A DNA stretch of 53,582 nucleotides from Oscillospiraceae bacterium (GCA_015064355.1 SVSJ01000016.1:1-53582), one strand, 5' to 3'. Counted from the first letter of the stretch, positions 38,599 to 47,562 are shown. The notes: a model not told the origin generated them from the letters alone. Translations and numbers: made by a program.

Positions 38599-38922
38599 TT
38601 AGATCTGTTCTTGAAGCTCTGCTTCTTTTGATTCAAGCTCTTCGGCCTGTGCCTCTGCGGCTGTTCGTGCAAGTTCTTCTTCATATGCTCTGATAACGTC
38701 TTCTTCAAGTTTTCCTCTAAAGTCTGCATTGATTGGGTGAACGATGTCACGGTATGTTCCGTCAGGATTTTTACGGCTGGGCATTACGATGAAATTTTTG
38801 TCTCTAACGCTGATTACCTTGATGTCATGGAGTGCCAGCTGACCGTCGAAAGTGACGGAGACGATGGCTTTCATCGGGCCTTCGTCGAACAGCTTCCTTA
38901 CTTTGATATCAGTGATTACCAT
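38599..38922 (-). CDS. spoVG: Septation/sporulation regulator SpoVG
   Basis: 107 residues; about 85 form the conserved SpoVG core (V-T-D-I-K-V-R-K-like start, K-A-I-V-S-V-T-F-D, F-I-V-M-P-S-R-K, D-I-V-H-P-I-N), with a Glu-rich helical tail. SpoVG is a small nucleic-acid-binding protein affecting septum formation, sporulation onset and, in other Firmicutes, virulence and wall genes. Monocistronic, next to murC on the other strand. AAGGGA precedes the ATG. Confidence 0.95.
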   Translation of the reverse strand: MVITDIKVRKLFDEGPMKAIVSVTFDGQLALHDIKVISVRDKNFIVMPSRKNPDGTYRDIVHPINADFRGKLEEDVIRAYEEELARTAAEAQAEELESKEAELQEQI

Positions 38923-38959
38923 AGTATTGTCCCTTCTTTAGTATTAAATTTCCTGGCTG

Positions 38960-38988
38960 ATTATAAGTATACTCCCACAATGTGAAAA
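38960..38988 (-). promoter_or_regulatory. Candidate promoter for spoVG
   Basis: Minus-strand TTTTCA, 17-bp spacer, TATAAT. I found no sigma-H-like alternative. Confidence 0.45.
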
Positions 38989-39045
38989 TGATTCATCTGA
39001 AACATAAATATTTTTTGAAAACTGTGTGTCTTTTTTTGAAATATA

Positions 39046-39054
39046 TGTTATAAT
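39046..39054 (+). promoter_or_regulatory. Extended -10 for murC
   Basis: TGTTATAAT; weak -35. About 54 bp before the ATG. Confidence 0.5.
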
Positions 39055-39107
39055 TATTGTAAAGACAAAAATTTACAGCCAAACTTAAATTACAGAAAGG
39101 TTTAATT

Positions 39108-40535
39108 ATGGCTTTACCGAATACACATCTTGGTGCAGAGGGGATCGCCTCTTTACTGGAAGGTAAAAAGAATCTGTTTTTTGCCGGTATTGGCGGGGTG
39201 AGTATGAATGCCCTTGCCCATATCAGTCATTTACGCGGCTATCGCGTGTCAGGTTACGACCGCACCCCCTCAAGTATAACTCACAAGCTTGAGGAAATGG
39301 GCGTTACCGTTTACTATACTGAAAGTGAAGAGCACGTGAAAGACTGCGATGCTCTTATATATACAGTTGCAATGCCTGCGGACAATAAGGAATATGCCTA
39401 TGCCAAGGAGCACGGCATTCCCCTTATTTCCCGCGCGGATTATCTCGGATACATTATGACCGGGTACAAGCGCAGGATCGGCGTGTCCGGCACCCACGGC
39501 AAGAGCACAACTACCGCAATGATAGCACGTGTCCTGTCGCACGCGGAGGTTGATCCCACTGTGTTCAACGGCGCGGCAATGAAGGAAACGGGAACTGTCG
39601 ATATGATCGGCGGTGAAGAGTACTTTGCTTTCGAGGCTTGCGAATACATGGACTCGTTCCTTGATTTCAACCCCACAGTTGCTGTTGTTTTGAATATTGA
39701 GCTTGACCACGTTGACTATTTCAAATCCATTGGTCAGATCCGCGATTCCTTTGCAGCATTTATGAACCTTGCGGGTGAGGATGGATGTGCTGTAATTAAC
39801 ATCAACGATAAGGACTGCATTCTTGCGGCTGACGGTGTCAAGTGCAAGTGCATAACCTTTGCCCACGAAAATCCCGCAGCGGATTATTACTCCGACAACG
39901 AAACTTTGGTGGACGGTTATCCGGAATTTGATGTTTTCCGTCACGGCGAATTTCTTGCCAGAGTTAAGCTGCAGGTGCCCGGTGAGCACAGTGTGAGCGA
40001 TGCCCTTGCCGCATTTGCCGCTTGTGCCGAATCGGGTATTGCCCCTGTGATCATCGCGGAAGGCCTTTCCTCTTACGAGGGAATCTGCCGCCGAATGGAC
40101 AAAATGTGCGTGACGAAAAACGGCGCCGTGCTGTACAGTGATTACGCCCATCATCCTACTGAAATAACAACCACTTTAAGCGGTGTTGATAAGATATGCC
40201 GCGGCAAGCTGAACGTAGTGTTCCAACCTCACACTTTTTCACGTACTGCCGAGTTGTTTGACGATTTTGTGAAAGCCTTTTCAGAAAGCGGCGCGGACGA
40301 GATCGTCCTTTGCGACATCTATCCCGCACGCGAAACCAACATTTACGGTGTTAGCTCCCAGGGACTAGCGGAAGCCATTGCGAAAACCGGCGTGAAATGT
40401 ATTGCGGCAGACAGCTTTGAAGCAGCCGCAGACTATATAAACTCGGTTTCATCCACGGGTGACGTTATTCTCGTTATGGGCGCGGGTGACGTTATCAAGG
40501 TGGCTGACACGATCGTGGAGAAGTATGGTGAATGA
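39108..40535 (+). CDS. murC: UDP-N-acetylmuramate--L-alanine ligase
   Basis: 475 residues. Adds L-Ala to UDP-MurNAc in the cytosolic stage of peptidoglycan synthesis. N-terminal Rossmann domain (F-A-G-I-G-G-V-S-M), ATP loop G-T-H-G-K-S-T-T (about residue 128), N-I-E-L-D-H-V-D-Y-F in the central domain, and the C-terminal domain with Y-A-H-H-P-T-E-I and F-Q-P-H-T-F-S-R-T. Not in a dcw cluster here; it stands alone between spoVG and a hairpin array. GAAAGG precedes the ATG at 39108. Confidence 0.96.
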   Translation: MALPNTHLGAEGIASLLEGKKNLFFAGIGGVSMNALAHISHLRGYRVSGYDRTPSSITHKLEEMGVTVYYTESEEHVKDCDALIYTVAMPADNKEYAYAKEHGIPLISRADYLGYIMTGYKRRIGVSGTHGKSTTTAMIARVLSHAEVDPTVFNGAAMKETGTVDMIGGEEYFAFEACEYMDSFLDFNPTVAVVLNIELDHVDYFKSIGQIRDSFAAFMNLAGEDGCAVININDKDCILAADGVKCKCITFAHENPAADYYSDNETLVDGYPEFDVFRHGEFLARVKLQVPGEHSVSDALAAFAACAESGIAPVIIAEGLSSYEGICRRMDKMCVTKNGAVLYSDYAHHPTEITTTLSGVDKICRGKLNVVFQPHTFSRTAELFDDFVKAFSESGADEIVLCDIYPARETNIYGVSSQGLAEAIAKTGVKCIAADSFEAAADYINSVSSTGDVILVMGAGDVIKVADTIVEKYGE

Positions 40536-40565
40536 AAAACAAAAATCCCCAACGTAATGTGTGTT

Positions 40566-40907
40566 ATCCTTATCGGAAAAATGAAATAAGGATATGGGCA
40601 TAGCCCGATGCATTTGTTATAAAAATGCGAAACTGGCAATAAAAACAGAAGAGAGAGTAATGCGGAATACAATTCCGTAAAGCTCTCTCTTCTCTGCTTT
40701 ATGTAAGTTATATTCTTTGCTTTTGCAAAGGGTGATATTTTTGCTACGCAAAAGTGATATTGAAGCCTTAAGGCTTCAGTGATATTCTATTCGCCCATAA
40801 ACTTGCGAAGCAAATATCACTCGGCGTAAGCCGAATATCACTGCGAAGCAATAGAACTCGCCTAAGGCGAATAGAACTGGCGTGATACTCCGTTAAGAGC
40901 ATCACGC
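40566..40907. repeat. Modular array of about twelve short hairpins with repeated linkers
   Basis: Fills most of the 389-bp murC-mtaB gap. Stem-loops: ATCCTTAT/ATAAGGAT, GGGC/GCCC, a two-tier 47-nt hairpin (AGAAGAGAGAG/CTCTCTCTTCT enclosing CGGAAT/ATTCCG, 40647-40693), CTTTGC/GCAAAG, TTTTGC/GCAAAA, TGAAGCCTTAAGGCTTCA, TTGC/GCAA, TCGGC/GCCGA, TGC/GCA, TCGCC/GGCGA and GCGTGAT/ATCACGC. Linkers are GTGATATT three times (40732, 40754, 40779), then the complement AATATCAC twice (40813, 40834), then ATAGAAC twice (40851, 40871). Not coding, no terminator T run. Confidence 0.75.
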
Positions 40908-40924
40908 TAATGTTGGGGGTGTTT

Positions 40925-42259
40925 TTATTTTGCTTTGCCCGTGCAGAATTTGCCGTCCACGCCGCAGAGATACGCTTCAACAACTGAGCCGACTTCTGCC
41001 GTGTGGCCGAGAATCTTAACTTCCACGAAATGCTCACTGTGACCTGAACAGCTTGTGCCTACGTTCTTTTCGATAAGCACGCGAACGGGATTACCGGTGG
41101 ACTCGGAATGATCGGCTATATATTTCTCGATGATCTCCCCGTTTATCTTTTTTCCTTCGGCTTCAAGGCGGTTGAATCGCTCGCGCTTTACTTGTTCATG
41201 AATCTGGCCGTCCATTACAGCCGCTTCCGTTCCTGCTCTCTTGGAGTAGGGGAATATGTGGAGATGCAGGAATCTCACCCTACGGCAGAATTCCATTGTT
41301 TCAAGGAAATCTTCCTCTGTCTCCCCGGGGAACCCTACGATCACATCCGCGGAAAAGGTAACCTCCGGAATAGCCGCTTTCATTCGCTCAATTGCAGAGA
41401 GGGCCATATCTGCGTTGTATTTTCGCCTCATTCTCGCGAGAGTGCGGGAACATCCGCTTTGAATAGACAAATGAAAATGTGGCAAAAGCTTACTTACGCC
41501 CTTCACCTTTCCGACAAAATAGTCGCTCATAACTGTTGGGTCAAGGGAGCCAAGTCCTATTCGCTCCACTGCGTCAGCCTTTGCTACTTCACAGATAAGA
41601 TCCGCGAGGCTGTGTCCGTAGGGCTTGTGAGAGGGGAAATCCATTCCGTATGACGCGGTCTCGATTCCTGTGAGAATGATCTCGTGAGTACCTGCCTCCG
41701 CCAATGCTTTTGCCTCGTCAAAAACAACTGCAGGATCCTTTGATCTGACAGGTCCACGCGCCTTGTTGATAATGCAGTAGGCGCATTTGTTCTCGCATCC
41801 GTCCTCGATCTTGATGTACGATCTTGTGCGCATGGGCGCAGTAAGGGTCATTGACACAGCACCTTGATCCGTGGGTGGAGTTACTGCATTTGTTTCGCCT
41901 GTGTATGTGCCGCAGAGTATCTGCTTGACTGTCTTAGCAAGTGTATGCTTGCCGCTGTTTCCGCAAACATAGGTCACCGACGGGCTGGCAGCCGCTTCAT
42001 CTGCCGCGATCTGGGCATAACACCCTGTAACAATAACGTGCTCTGCATTCTGCGCAGCGCGGCGGATCATCTTCCTGGACTTCCGGTCACTTTCAGCCGT
42101 TACGGTGCAAGTGTTGACTATAGCAATATCGCAGGGGGTGTCAAAGGGAACGATCTCTATTCCCAGCCTCTCCATTTCAGCGGAGAATGCGTCAGATTCG
42201 TATTGATTCACACGGCACCCCAGGGTGAGGACCGACACGGTACTCTTTGTTTCGTTCAT
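40925..42259 (-). CDS. mtaB: tRNA t6A37 methylthiotransferase MtaB
   Basis: 444 residues. Radical SAM methylthiotransferase that converts t6A37 to ms2t6A37 in ANN-decoding tRNAs. UPF0004 N-domain with three cluster cysteines (L-G-C-R-V-N-Q, V-N-T-C-T-V-T, V-T-G-C-Y-A-Q), radical SAM triad C-E-N-K-C-A-Y-C (about residue 155), and C-terminal TRAM domain. The G-C-R-V-N-Q-Y-E form distinguishes MtaB from MiaB/RimO. Promoter at 42293-42322. Confidence 0.93.
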   Translation of the reverse strand: MNETKSTVSVLTLGCRVNQYESDAFSAEMERLGIEIVPFDTPCDIAIVNTCTVTAESDRKSRKMIRRAAQNAEHVIVTGCYAQIAADEAAASPSVTYVCGNSGKHTLAKTVKQILCGTYTGETNAVTPPTDQGAVSMTLTAPMRTRSYIKIEDGCENKCAYCIINKARGPVRSKDPAVVFDEAKALAEAGTHEIILTGIETASYGMDFPSHKPYGHSLADLICEVAKADAVERIGLGSLDPTVMSDYFVGKVKGVSKLLPHFHLSIQSGCSRTLARMRRKYNADMALSAIERMKAAIPEVTFSADVIVGFPGETEEDFLETMEFCRRVRFLHLHIFPYSKRAGTEAAVMDGQIHEQVKRERFNRLEAEGKKINGEIIEKYIADHSESTGNPVRVLIEKNVGTSCSGHSEHFVEVKILGHTAEVGSVVEAYLCGVDGKFCTGKAK

Positions 42260-42292
42260 CAGAATTCTGCTCCATTATTCGTTAGTGGTATT

Positions 42293-42322
42293 ATTTTATC
42301 ACATTTCCTTCTGCCTTGTAAA
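42293..42322 (-). promoter_or_regulatory. Promoter for mtaB
   Basis: Minus-strand TTTACA, 18-bp spacer, TAAAAT in the form TGTGATAAAAT, close to the recurrent extended -10 seen elsewhere. Confidence 0.6.
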
Positions 42323-42373
42323 CAATTTTGCGGCAAAAACTTCAGAAGAAAATAAAAACTTGTCCCGCCACCC

Positions 42374-42402
42374 TTGAAAACAGGCGAAAAAAGGAGTATA
42401 AT
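42374..42402 (+). promoter_or_regulatory. Promoter for upp
   Basis: TTGAAA, 17-bp spacer, TATAAT; 43 bp before the ATG. No PyrR- or PRPP-type leader structure fits. Confidence 0.8.
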
Positions 42403-42445
42403 GTTTGTGATAAAAATAATTACGCAGTCGAAAGGAAATATTATC

Positions 42446-43081
42446 ATGGCTTTTCAGAATCTTCATGTAGTAGACCATCCCCTCATTAAGCATAAGCTCA
42501 GCATTATGCGTGAAAAGGAAACAGGCTCCAAGGACTTCAGACAGCTTCTTGAAGAGATCGCAATGCTCATGTGCTACGAGGTTACCCGTGACATTCCTGT
42601 GGTTGACGTTGAGATCGAGACTCCCGTATCAAAAATGATCGCACAGAAGGTTGACGGTAAGAAAATGGCAATCATTCCCATTCTTCGCGCAGGTCTTGGT
42701 ATGGTTGACGGTATTCTCACTCTTGTACCTGTTGCAAAGGTTGGTCACATCGGTCTTTACCGTGACCCCGACACACATCTCCCCGTAGAATACTACTGCA
42801 AGCTTCCTTTTGATATTGAAGACAGATACATTATCGTTTGCGATCCCATGCTGGCAACAGGCGGTTCCGCTTCTGACGCTATTACAATGCTGAAGGGCCG
42901 CGGCTGCAAGCAGATCAAGCTTCTTTGCCTTGTTGCAGCACCCGAGGGTGTTCAGAAGATGCTTGAGGATCACCCCGATGTTGAAGTTTACACAGCAGCG
43001 CTTGATGAAAAGTTGAACGATCACAAATATATCGTTCCCGGTCTCGGCGACGCCGGCGACAGACTTTTCGGAACAAAATAA
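42446..43081 (+). CDS. upp: Uracil phosphoribosyltransferase
   Basis: 211 residues from the ATG at 42446 (GAAAGGA upstream), the usual size; the frame extends upstream only into the promoter. Salvages uracil with PRPP to UMP. Visible motifs: H-P-L-I-K-H-K-L near the N-terminus, [11 protein letters not shown], the PRPP loop [10 protein letters not shown], and C-terminal [12 protein letters not shown]. Confidence 0.96.
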   Translation: MAFQNLHVVDHPLIKHKLSIMREKETGSKDFRQLLEEIAMLMCYEVTRDIPVVDVEIETPVSKMIAQKVDGKKMAIIPILRAGLGMVDGILTLVPVAKVGHIGLYRDPDTHLPVEYYCKLPFDIEDRYIIVCDPMLATGGSASDAITMLKGRGCKQIKLLCLVAAPEGVQKMLEDHPDVEVYTAALDEKLNDHKYIVPGLGDAGDRLFGTK

Positions 43082-43087
43082 AAACGG

Positions 43088-43115
43088 GCGGAGTCATACT
43101 CCGCTCTTGGTTTTT
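43088..43115 (+). terminator. Terminator after upp
   Basis: GCGGAGT-CAT-ACTCCGC hairpin followed by TCTTGGTTTTT. Confidence 0.65.
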
Positions 43116-43137
43116 CAAAATCTATTTGGAGAAAATA

Positions 43138-44145
43138 ATGCGAAATTTCACCGTAAATCAGAATGATGCGGGACAGCGGCTTGACAAATTTGTGACGAAA
43201 GCCACAGAGGGCATGCCAAAATCCCTGCTGTATAAATTCATCCGTACCAAGCGAATAAAGTTAAACGGGAAAAAGGCTCACGAAAACGATATTCTTTCAG
43301 CCGGGGATTTGATTGAAATGTATATTCCCGACGAGTTTTTCGGCTCGGCAGACGACACACCCGACTATTCAAAGGTTAAGGTAAAGCCCGATATCGTTTA
43401 CGAGGACGAGAATATCCTCCTTTGCAACAAAAAGCCGGGGATACTGGTGCATCTCGGAGACGAAGGAGACAAAAATCTCGCAAATGCCGCAGAGAGGGAG
43501 ACTTTGATCTTTGCCCTTACCGCGTATCTCGTGAATAAAGGGGAGTATGAACCCGAAAACGAGGCGTCCTTTGCCCCCGCACTCTGCAACAGAATCGACC
43601 GAAACACCGGCGGTATTGTTATACTTGCGAAAAATGCGGCAACCTTGCGAGGGGTAAACGAAGCGATCCGCGAAAATCGTGTGCACAAGAAATACCTGTG
43701 TGCAGTTCACGGAAAGCTTGACGGCAGCCGTACTCTTACTGCTTACCACACCAAGGACCACCGTACCAACACCGTAAAGATATTTGACCGTCAGGTGCCG
43801 GGTTCAAGGGAGATCATAACGAAGTATAAGGCTCTTGCATACAACAAAAAGCAGGACTTGACCCTTTGCGAGATAGATCTTATTACCGGCCGTACTCACC
43901 AGATACGCGCTCACATGGCACATATCGGCCACCCGCTTCTCGGGGAGGGGAAGTACGCCAGAAACGCAGAGGACAGAAAGATTGGATTTTCATCTCAGGC
44001 CTTGTATTCCTCATCCATTGAGTTTGAATTTGACGGAGAGCTTGAATACCTGAACAGCAAGAAATTCACCGTCCGCGAGGACTGCATCGACTTTCTCAGA
44101 CTGTTCCCGGACTTTTCCTTTAAAAGAGACTTCGGGAAGAGATAA
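43138..44145 (+). CDS. RluA-family pseudouridine synthase
   Basis: 335 residues from the ATG at 43138; GGAG of the preceding TTG-GAG serves as its ribosome site. S4 RNA-binding domain (about residues 10-65: Q-R-L-D-K-F-V, R-I-K-L-N-G-K-K) followed by the RluA catalytic domain: N-R-I-D-R-N-T-G-G carries the catalytic Asp, then T-G-R-T-H-Q-I-R-A-H-M and H-P-L-L-G-E-G-K-Y. In the catalytic motif the usual first His is Asn, a variant I believe common in clostridial paralogues. Target is probably 23S rRNA (RluC/RluD-like); not specified by the sequence. Confidence 0.9.
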   Translation: MRNFTVNQNDAGQRLDKFVTKATEGMPKSLLYKFIRTKRIKLNGKKAHENDILSAGDLIEMYIPDEFFGSADDTPDYSKVKVKPDIVYEDENILLCNKKPGILVHLGDEGDKNLANAAERETLIFALTAYLVNKGEYEPENEASFAPALCNRIDRNTGGIVILAKNAATLRGVNEAIRENRVHKKYLCAVHGKLDGSRTLTAYHTKDHRTNTVKIFDRQVPGSREIITKYKALAYNKKQDLTLCEIDLITGRTHQIRAHMAHIGHPLLGEGKYARNAEDRKIGFSSQALYSSSIEFEFDGELEYLNSKKFTVREDCIDFLRLFPDFSFKRDFGKR

Positions 44146-44151
44146 AATTAT

Positions 44152-44175
44152 GCCTGCCATACGGTGGGCTTTTTC
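44152..44175 (+). terminator. Terminator after the pseudouridine synthase gene
   Basis: GCCTGCC / GGTGGGC stem with two G-T pairs, then TTTTTC. Confidence 0.65.
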
Positions 44176-44275
44176 TTTGCCATAGATTATTGGCATTCAT
44201 TGTCTCGGTCAACAATATTTGACGAAAATAGAACAAATTTACTACGCAATATGACACACATTTCAGAAAAATCTC

Positions 44276-44304
44276 TTGCTTTTATTGGTGAAAAATTATA
44301 TAAT
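44276..44304 (+). promoter_or_regulatory. Promoter of the rnf operon
   Basis: TTGCTT, 17-bp spacer, TATAAT, about 50 bp before rnfC. An inverted repeat GTCAA-N6-TTGAC lies upstream at 44208-44223. Confidence 0.75.
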
Positions 44305-44356
44305 ATAATAGTTAAGGTATACTCAAAACAAGAATAATTATCGAGAGGTGAACAAA

Positions 44357-45700
44357 TTGGCATACACATTCAAAGGCGGAATACACGTCGAAGAACACAA
44401 GAATACCTCGCGTAGAAGAATAGAACCCACGGTACCGCCGAAAACCGTTGCAATTCCCATGGTGCAGCACATCGGTGCCCCCGCCACCCCTTGCGTCAAG
44501 AAGGGAGATCACGTAACAGTCGGTCAGAAGATAGGTGTTGTTCCCGAAACTGCTCTTGGATGCCCCATCCACTCAAGCGTGTCCGGAACTGTTGTTGACA
44601 TTGTTAAAAAGCAGATACCCTCCGGTGCAATTGTTGAGCATGTTATTATTGAAAACGATATGCGCAACGAGAAATGCCCCGATAACAGACCTGCGGGCAA
44701 ATCCCTCCAGGAAATAACCACCGAGGAGATCATTGAGCTTGTTCGCGAGGCAGGTATCTCCGGTATGGGCGGCGCGGCATTCCCTACATACGCAAAGATC
44801 AAGTCAGCACTCGGCAAGGTTGACAAGATCATCATCAACTGCGCTGAATGCGAGCCTTTTATTACAGTCAACCATAGATTGCTCGTTGAGCAGCCCTCAA
44901 CCGTTATTAACGGAATCAAGATCCTTCTGAAAACCCTCGGGGTCAAAGAGGCGTACATCGGAATCGAGGACAACAAGCCTGACGCAATAAAGATCCTTAC
45001 AAGACTTACTGCAAAGAGTAAGATGATCTCCGTGAAAACGGTTAAGACCAAATACCCACAGGGTGACGAAAGACAGCTTATCTACGCTCTTACAGGACGC
45101 GAGGTTCCTACGGGTAAGCTTCCCGCAGACGTTGGGTGCGTTATCTTCAACCCCGAAACCTGCTCCTCTATTTATAAGGCGTTTGCATACGGCACTCCTC
45201 TTACTTCCCGTATCGTTACTGTTGACGGAGACTGCATCCGCAGACCGAAGAATCTTCTCGTGCCTATCGGTACAAGCTTTGCCGACCTCATCGAGCTTTG
45301 CGGCGGACTTGTGAAAGAACCCAAGAAGATCATAAGCGGCGGTCCTATGATGGGCGCGGCTCAGTGGGATCCGACTATGCCGATCACTAAATCAACCAGC
45401 GCCATCCTCGTTTTGTCCGATAAGTTTGGACGCAAGAACAATGTTGCCCCCGTTTGTATTCACTGCGGACGCTGCATTAACAATTGCCCCATGCATCTTA
45501 TGCCTATGTATATAGCGCAGTTTTCAATGGTGAACGATCTTGAAAGCGCGGATAAATATGGTGCTATGAGCTGTGTGGAATGCGGCTCCTGCTCCTATAA
45601 CTGTCCGGGCGGCGTTGAGATCGTGCAGCATATCAGAGTGGCAAAAGCGGCTATCAGAACAGAAAAGAGCCGTCTCGCAGCTCTGAATGAGAAAAAATAA
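44357..45700 (+). CDS. rnfC: Rnf complex subunit C (NADH/FMN/Fe-S subunit)
   Basis: 447 residues with a likely TTG start at 44357, six bases after AGAGGTG; the upstream GTG at 44348 lies inside that ribosome site. RnfC is the peripheral subunit that exchanges electrons with NAD. N-terminal T-F-K-G-G-I-H-V-E-E-H-K, nucleotide region G-G-A-A-F-P-T-Y-A-K, and two ferredoxin-type motifs near the C-terminus: C-I-H-C-G-R-C-I-N-N-C-P and C-V-E-C-G-S-C-S-Y-N-C-P. First gene of rnfCDGEAB. Confidence 0.95.
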   Translation: MAYTFKGGIHVEEHKNTSRRRIEPTVPPKTVAIPMVQHIGAPATPCVKKGDHVTVGQKIGVVPETALGCPIHSSVSGTVVDIVKKQIPSGAIVEHVIIENDMRNEKCPDNRPAGKSLQEITTEEIIELVREAGISGMGGAAFPTYAKIKSALGKVDKIIINCAECEPFITVNHRLLVEQPSTVINGIKILLKTLGVKEAYIGIEDNKPDAIKILTRLTAKSKMISVKTVKTKYPQGDERQLIYALTGREVPTGKLPADVGCVIFNPETCSSIYKAFAYGTPLTSRIVTVDGDCIRRPKNLLVPIGTSFADLIELCGGLVKEPKKIISGGPMMGAAQWDPTMPITKSTSAILVLSDKFGRKNNVAPVCIHCGRCINNCPMHLMPMYIAQFSMVNDLESADKYGAMSCVECGSCSYNCPGGVEIVQHIRVAKAAIRTEKSRLAALNEKK

Positions 45701-45720
45701 GGGTGAATAAAGAGGTGTCT

Positions 45721-46800
45721 ATGGATAATAATCAGAAAATAATTGCCAAGTCTGCCGATACTGCGCAGACTCCGGGCAATCCCCAAAATATCAAGCCTGA
45801 AAGAAAAAGGATCGAGATGCCCAAAAGACTGACGGTATCTCCTTCCCCTCATATAAAAAGCCCCGAGACTACCACAACGGTAATGCTTGACGTTATTCTG
45901 GCTCTTGTACCTGCTCTCGTGTGGGGCGTTTACATATTCGGATGGCGCGCTCTCGCAATTACGTTGCTTTCCGTTGCTACCGCTGTGGGATTTGAGGCTG
46001 CTTCCCAGAAGCTTCTCCACCGACCAGTTACAGTACGCGACCTTTCTGCCGCTGTTACAGGTCTCCTTATCGCATTGAATCTGCCGGTTTCCGTACCACT
46101 TTGGATGCCTGTGATCGGATCATTCTTTGCAATCGTGGTTGTAAAGCAGCTTTTTGGCGGTATCGGCAAGAACTTTGTTAACCCTGCTCTTGCTGCCCGC
46201 GTGTTTTTGTTCTCCTGGGCAGGAGAGATGACAAGATTTACAGCTCCCGGTGAAAGAGTTAACTCCCTTGCAATCACATTGGGAGATGCAGACATTGTGG
46301 CAAGTGCGACCCCTCTTGCGTCTCTTAAGACCGGTATTCTGCCGGAATCAAGTGCCCTCGACCTCTTCGTTGGTGATACAGCGGGATGCATTGGTGAAGT
46401 GTCAGCCCTTCTTCTTGTGGCGGGCGGTATCTACCTCCTTGCAAGACGCACAATTACCTGGCACATTCCCACCGCTTATATTGCGACAGTTGCTCTCCTT
46501 ACCCTCGTGTTTGCCAGAGGCGATGCGCCGGCTTTGGACGTAATGCTCAGAGAAGTATTCGCAGGCGGACTTATGCTTGGCGCGATCTACATGGCAACTG
46601 ACTACTCCACCTCTCCCGTTACCCCAAGAGGCAGACTCCTTTTCGGCGCGGGATGCGGTGTAATTACAGTTCTTATCCGTTATTTCGGAAGCTATCCCGA
46701 AGGCGTTTCCTTTGCGATCCTTATTATGAACACGCTGGTATGGTATATTGACAAGGCGACCATGCCTCGTAGATTCGGAGGTAAAGCTAATGGCAAATAA
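45721..46800 (+). CDS. rnfD: Rnf complex subunit D
   Basis: 359 residues from the ATG at 45721 (GAGGTG four bases before). Membrane subunit with several helices that carries flavin in the ion-translocating core. Family signatures: S-P-S-P-H-I-K-S-P-E-T-T near the N-terminus, F-N-P-A-L-A-A-R-V-F-L, and M-A-T-D-Y-S-T-S-P-V-T-P-R-G. It has a basic cytosolic N-terminal extension of about 45 residues. Its stop overlaps the start of rnfG by 11 bases. Confidence 0.94.
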   Translation: MDNNQKIIAKSADTAQTPGNPQNIKPERKRIEMPKRLTVSPSPHIKSPETTTTVMLDVILALVPALVWGVYIFGWRALAITLLSVATAVGFEAASQKLLHRPVTVRDLSAAVTGLLIALNLPVSVPLWMPVIGSFFAIVVVKQLFGGIGKNFVNPALAARVFLFSWAGEMTRFTAPGERVNSLAITLGDADIVASATPLASLKTGILPESSALDLFVGDTAGCIGEVSALLLVAGGIYLLARRTITWHIPTAYIATVALLTLVFARGDAPALDVMLREVFAGGLMLGAIYMATDYSTSPVTPRGRLLFGAGCGVITVLIRYFGSYPEGVSFAILIMNTLVWYIDKATMPRRFGGKANGK

Positions 46801-47548
46801 TGAAAAGAAGATCATGGATTCCGAAATCCTCGAAAACGAAGAGATCAAGGAAGTTGACGAGCTGGAATTTGTCTCATCCGAGGATGACGTGAAGGATTAT
46901 CCCGCCCCCGAGGTTGACGAGGTCAAGATGATCGAAGCAACCATCGAGGCGGAATCAAAGAATATTATCAAAGACGAATATGACGAAGAAATTGAAGAGG
47001 ATGGGGACGAGGACGACGCAGAAGTTTCTCCCCGTTATCTTGTTAAGCTGGTTCTTGTGCTGACTATCATCTGCACCGGAATCGCTCTTCTTCTGGCAAT
47101 AGTAAACAGTGTAACAAAAGACAAAATCGCGGAAAACATCGCGAAGCAGCAGGAAGCGGCTATTTTCACAATCTTTGAAAACGGCAATTCCACAGAGGAA
47201 TACGTTACTGCTGACGGCGAGACCGTTTATATAGTTTATAAGGACGGCGAGGCAATAGGTTACTGCGTAAATGCGTCGGGCACCGGTTTCGGCGGCGAAG
47301 TTCAGGTTATGGTCGGCCTCAAGAGCGACAAGAGCGTTCGTGGTATAAAGATCGTAAGTATGTCTGAAACTCCCGGTATCGGAACAAAGGTCCAGGGCGA
47401 ATCCTTCCTCAGGCAGTTTGTTGGCAACTCCGGCAAAGCTGACGCAGATATAATTTCCGGCGCAACCTTCAGCTCAAAGGCAGTGATCGAAGCGGTTGAC
47501 TACGCTCTCGCTCTTGACTTTGACTTGAACGAAGCACTACACAACTAA
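46790..47548 (+). CDS. rnfG: Rnf complex subunit G with acidic N-terminal extension
   Basis: 252 residues from the ATG at 46790 (GGAGG upstream). The single membrane helix begins only near residue 85 (V-L-V-L-T-I-I-C-T-G-I-A-L-L-L-A), preceded by about 80 residues very rich in Glu/Asp (E-E-I-E-E-D-G-D-E-D-D-A-E). The extracytoplasmic FMN-binding domain follows, with D-I-I-S-G-A-T-F-S-S, whose Thr is the site of covalent FMN attachment by ApbE in the family. Most RnfG proteins start just before the helix, so the acidic cytosolic arm is extra. Overlaps rnfD, 14 bp before rnfE. Confidence 0.92.
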   Translation: MANNEKKIMDSEILENEEIKEVDELEFVSSEDDVKDYPAPEVDEVKMIEATIEAESKNIIKDEYDEEIEEDGDEDDAEVSPRYLVKLVLVLTIICTGIALLLAIVNSVTKDKIAENIAKQQEAAIFTIFENGNSTEEYVTADGETVYIVYKDGEAIGYCVNASGTGFGGEVQVMVGLKSDKSVRGIKIVSMSETPGIGTKVQGESFLRQFVGNSGKADADIISGATFSSKAVIEAVDYALALDFDLNEALHN

Positions 47549-47562
47549 AAGGAGGAGTGAAT

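Noticed and set aside
40566-40907. CRISPR array or integron attC sites at the hairpin array
   Set aside because: Linkers are only 7-8 bp and the variable parts are palindromes, unlike CRISPR spacers; no R-box or integrase gene supports attC.
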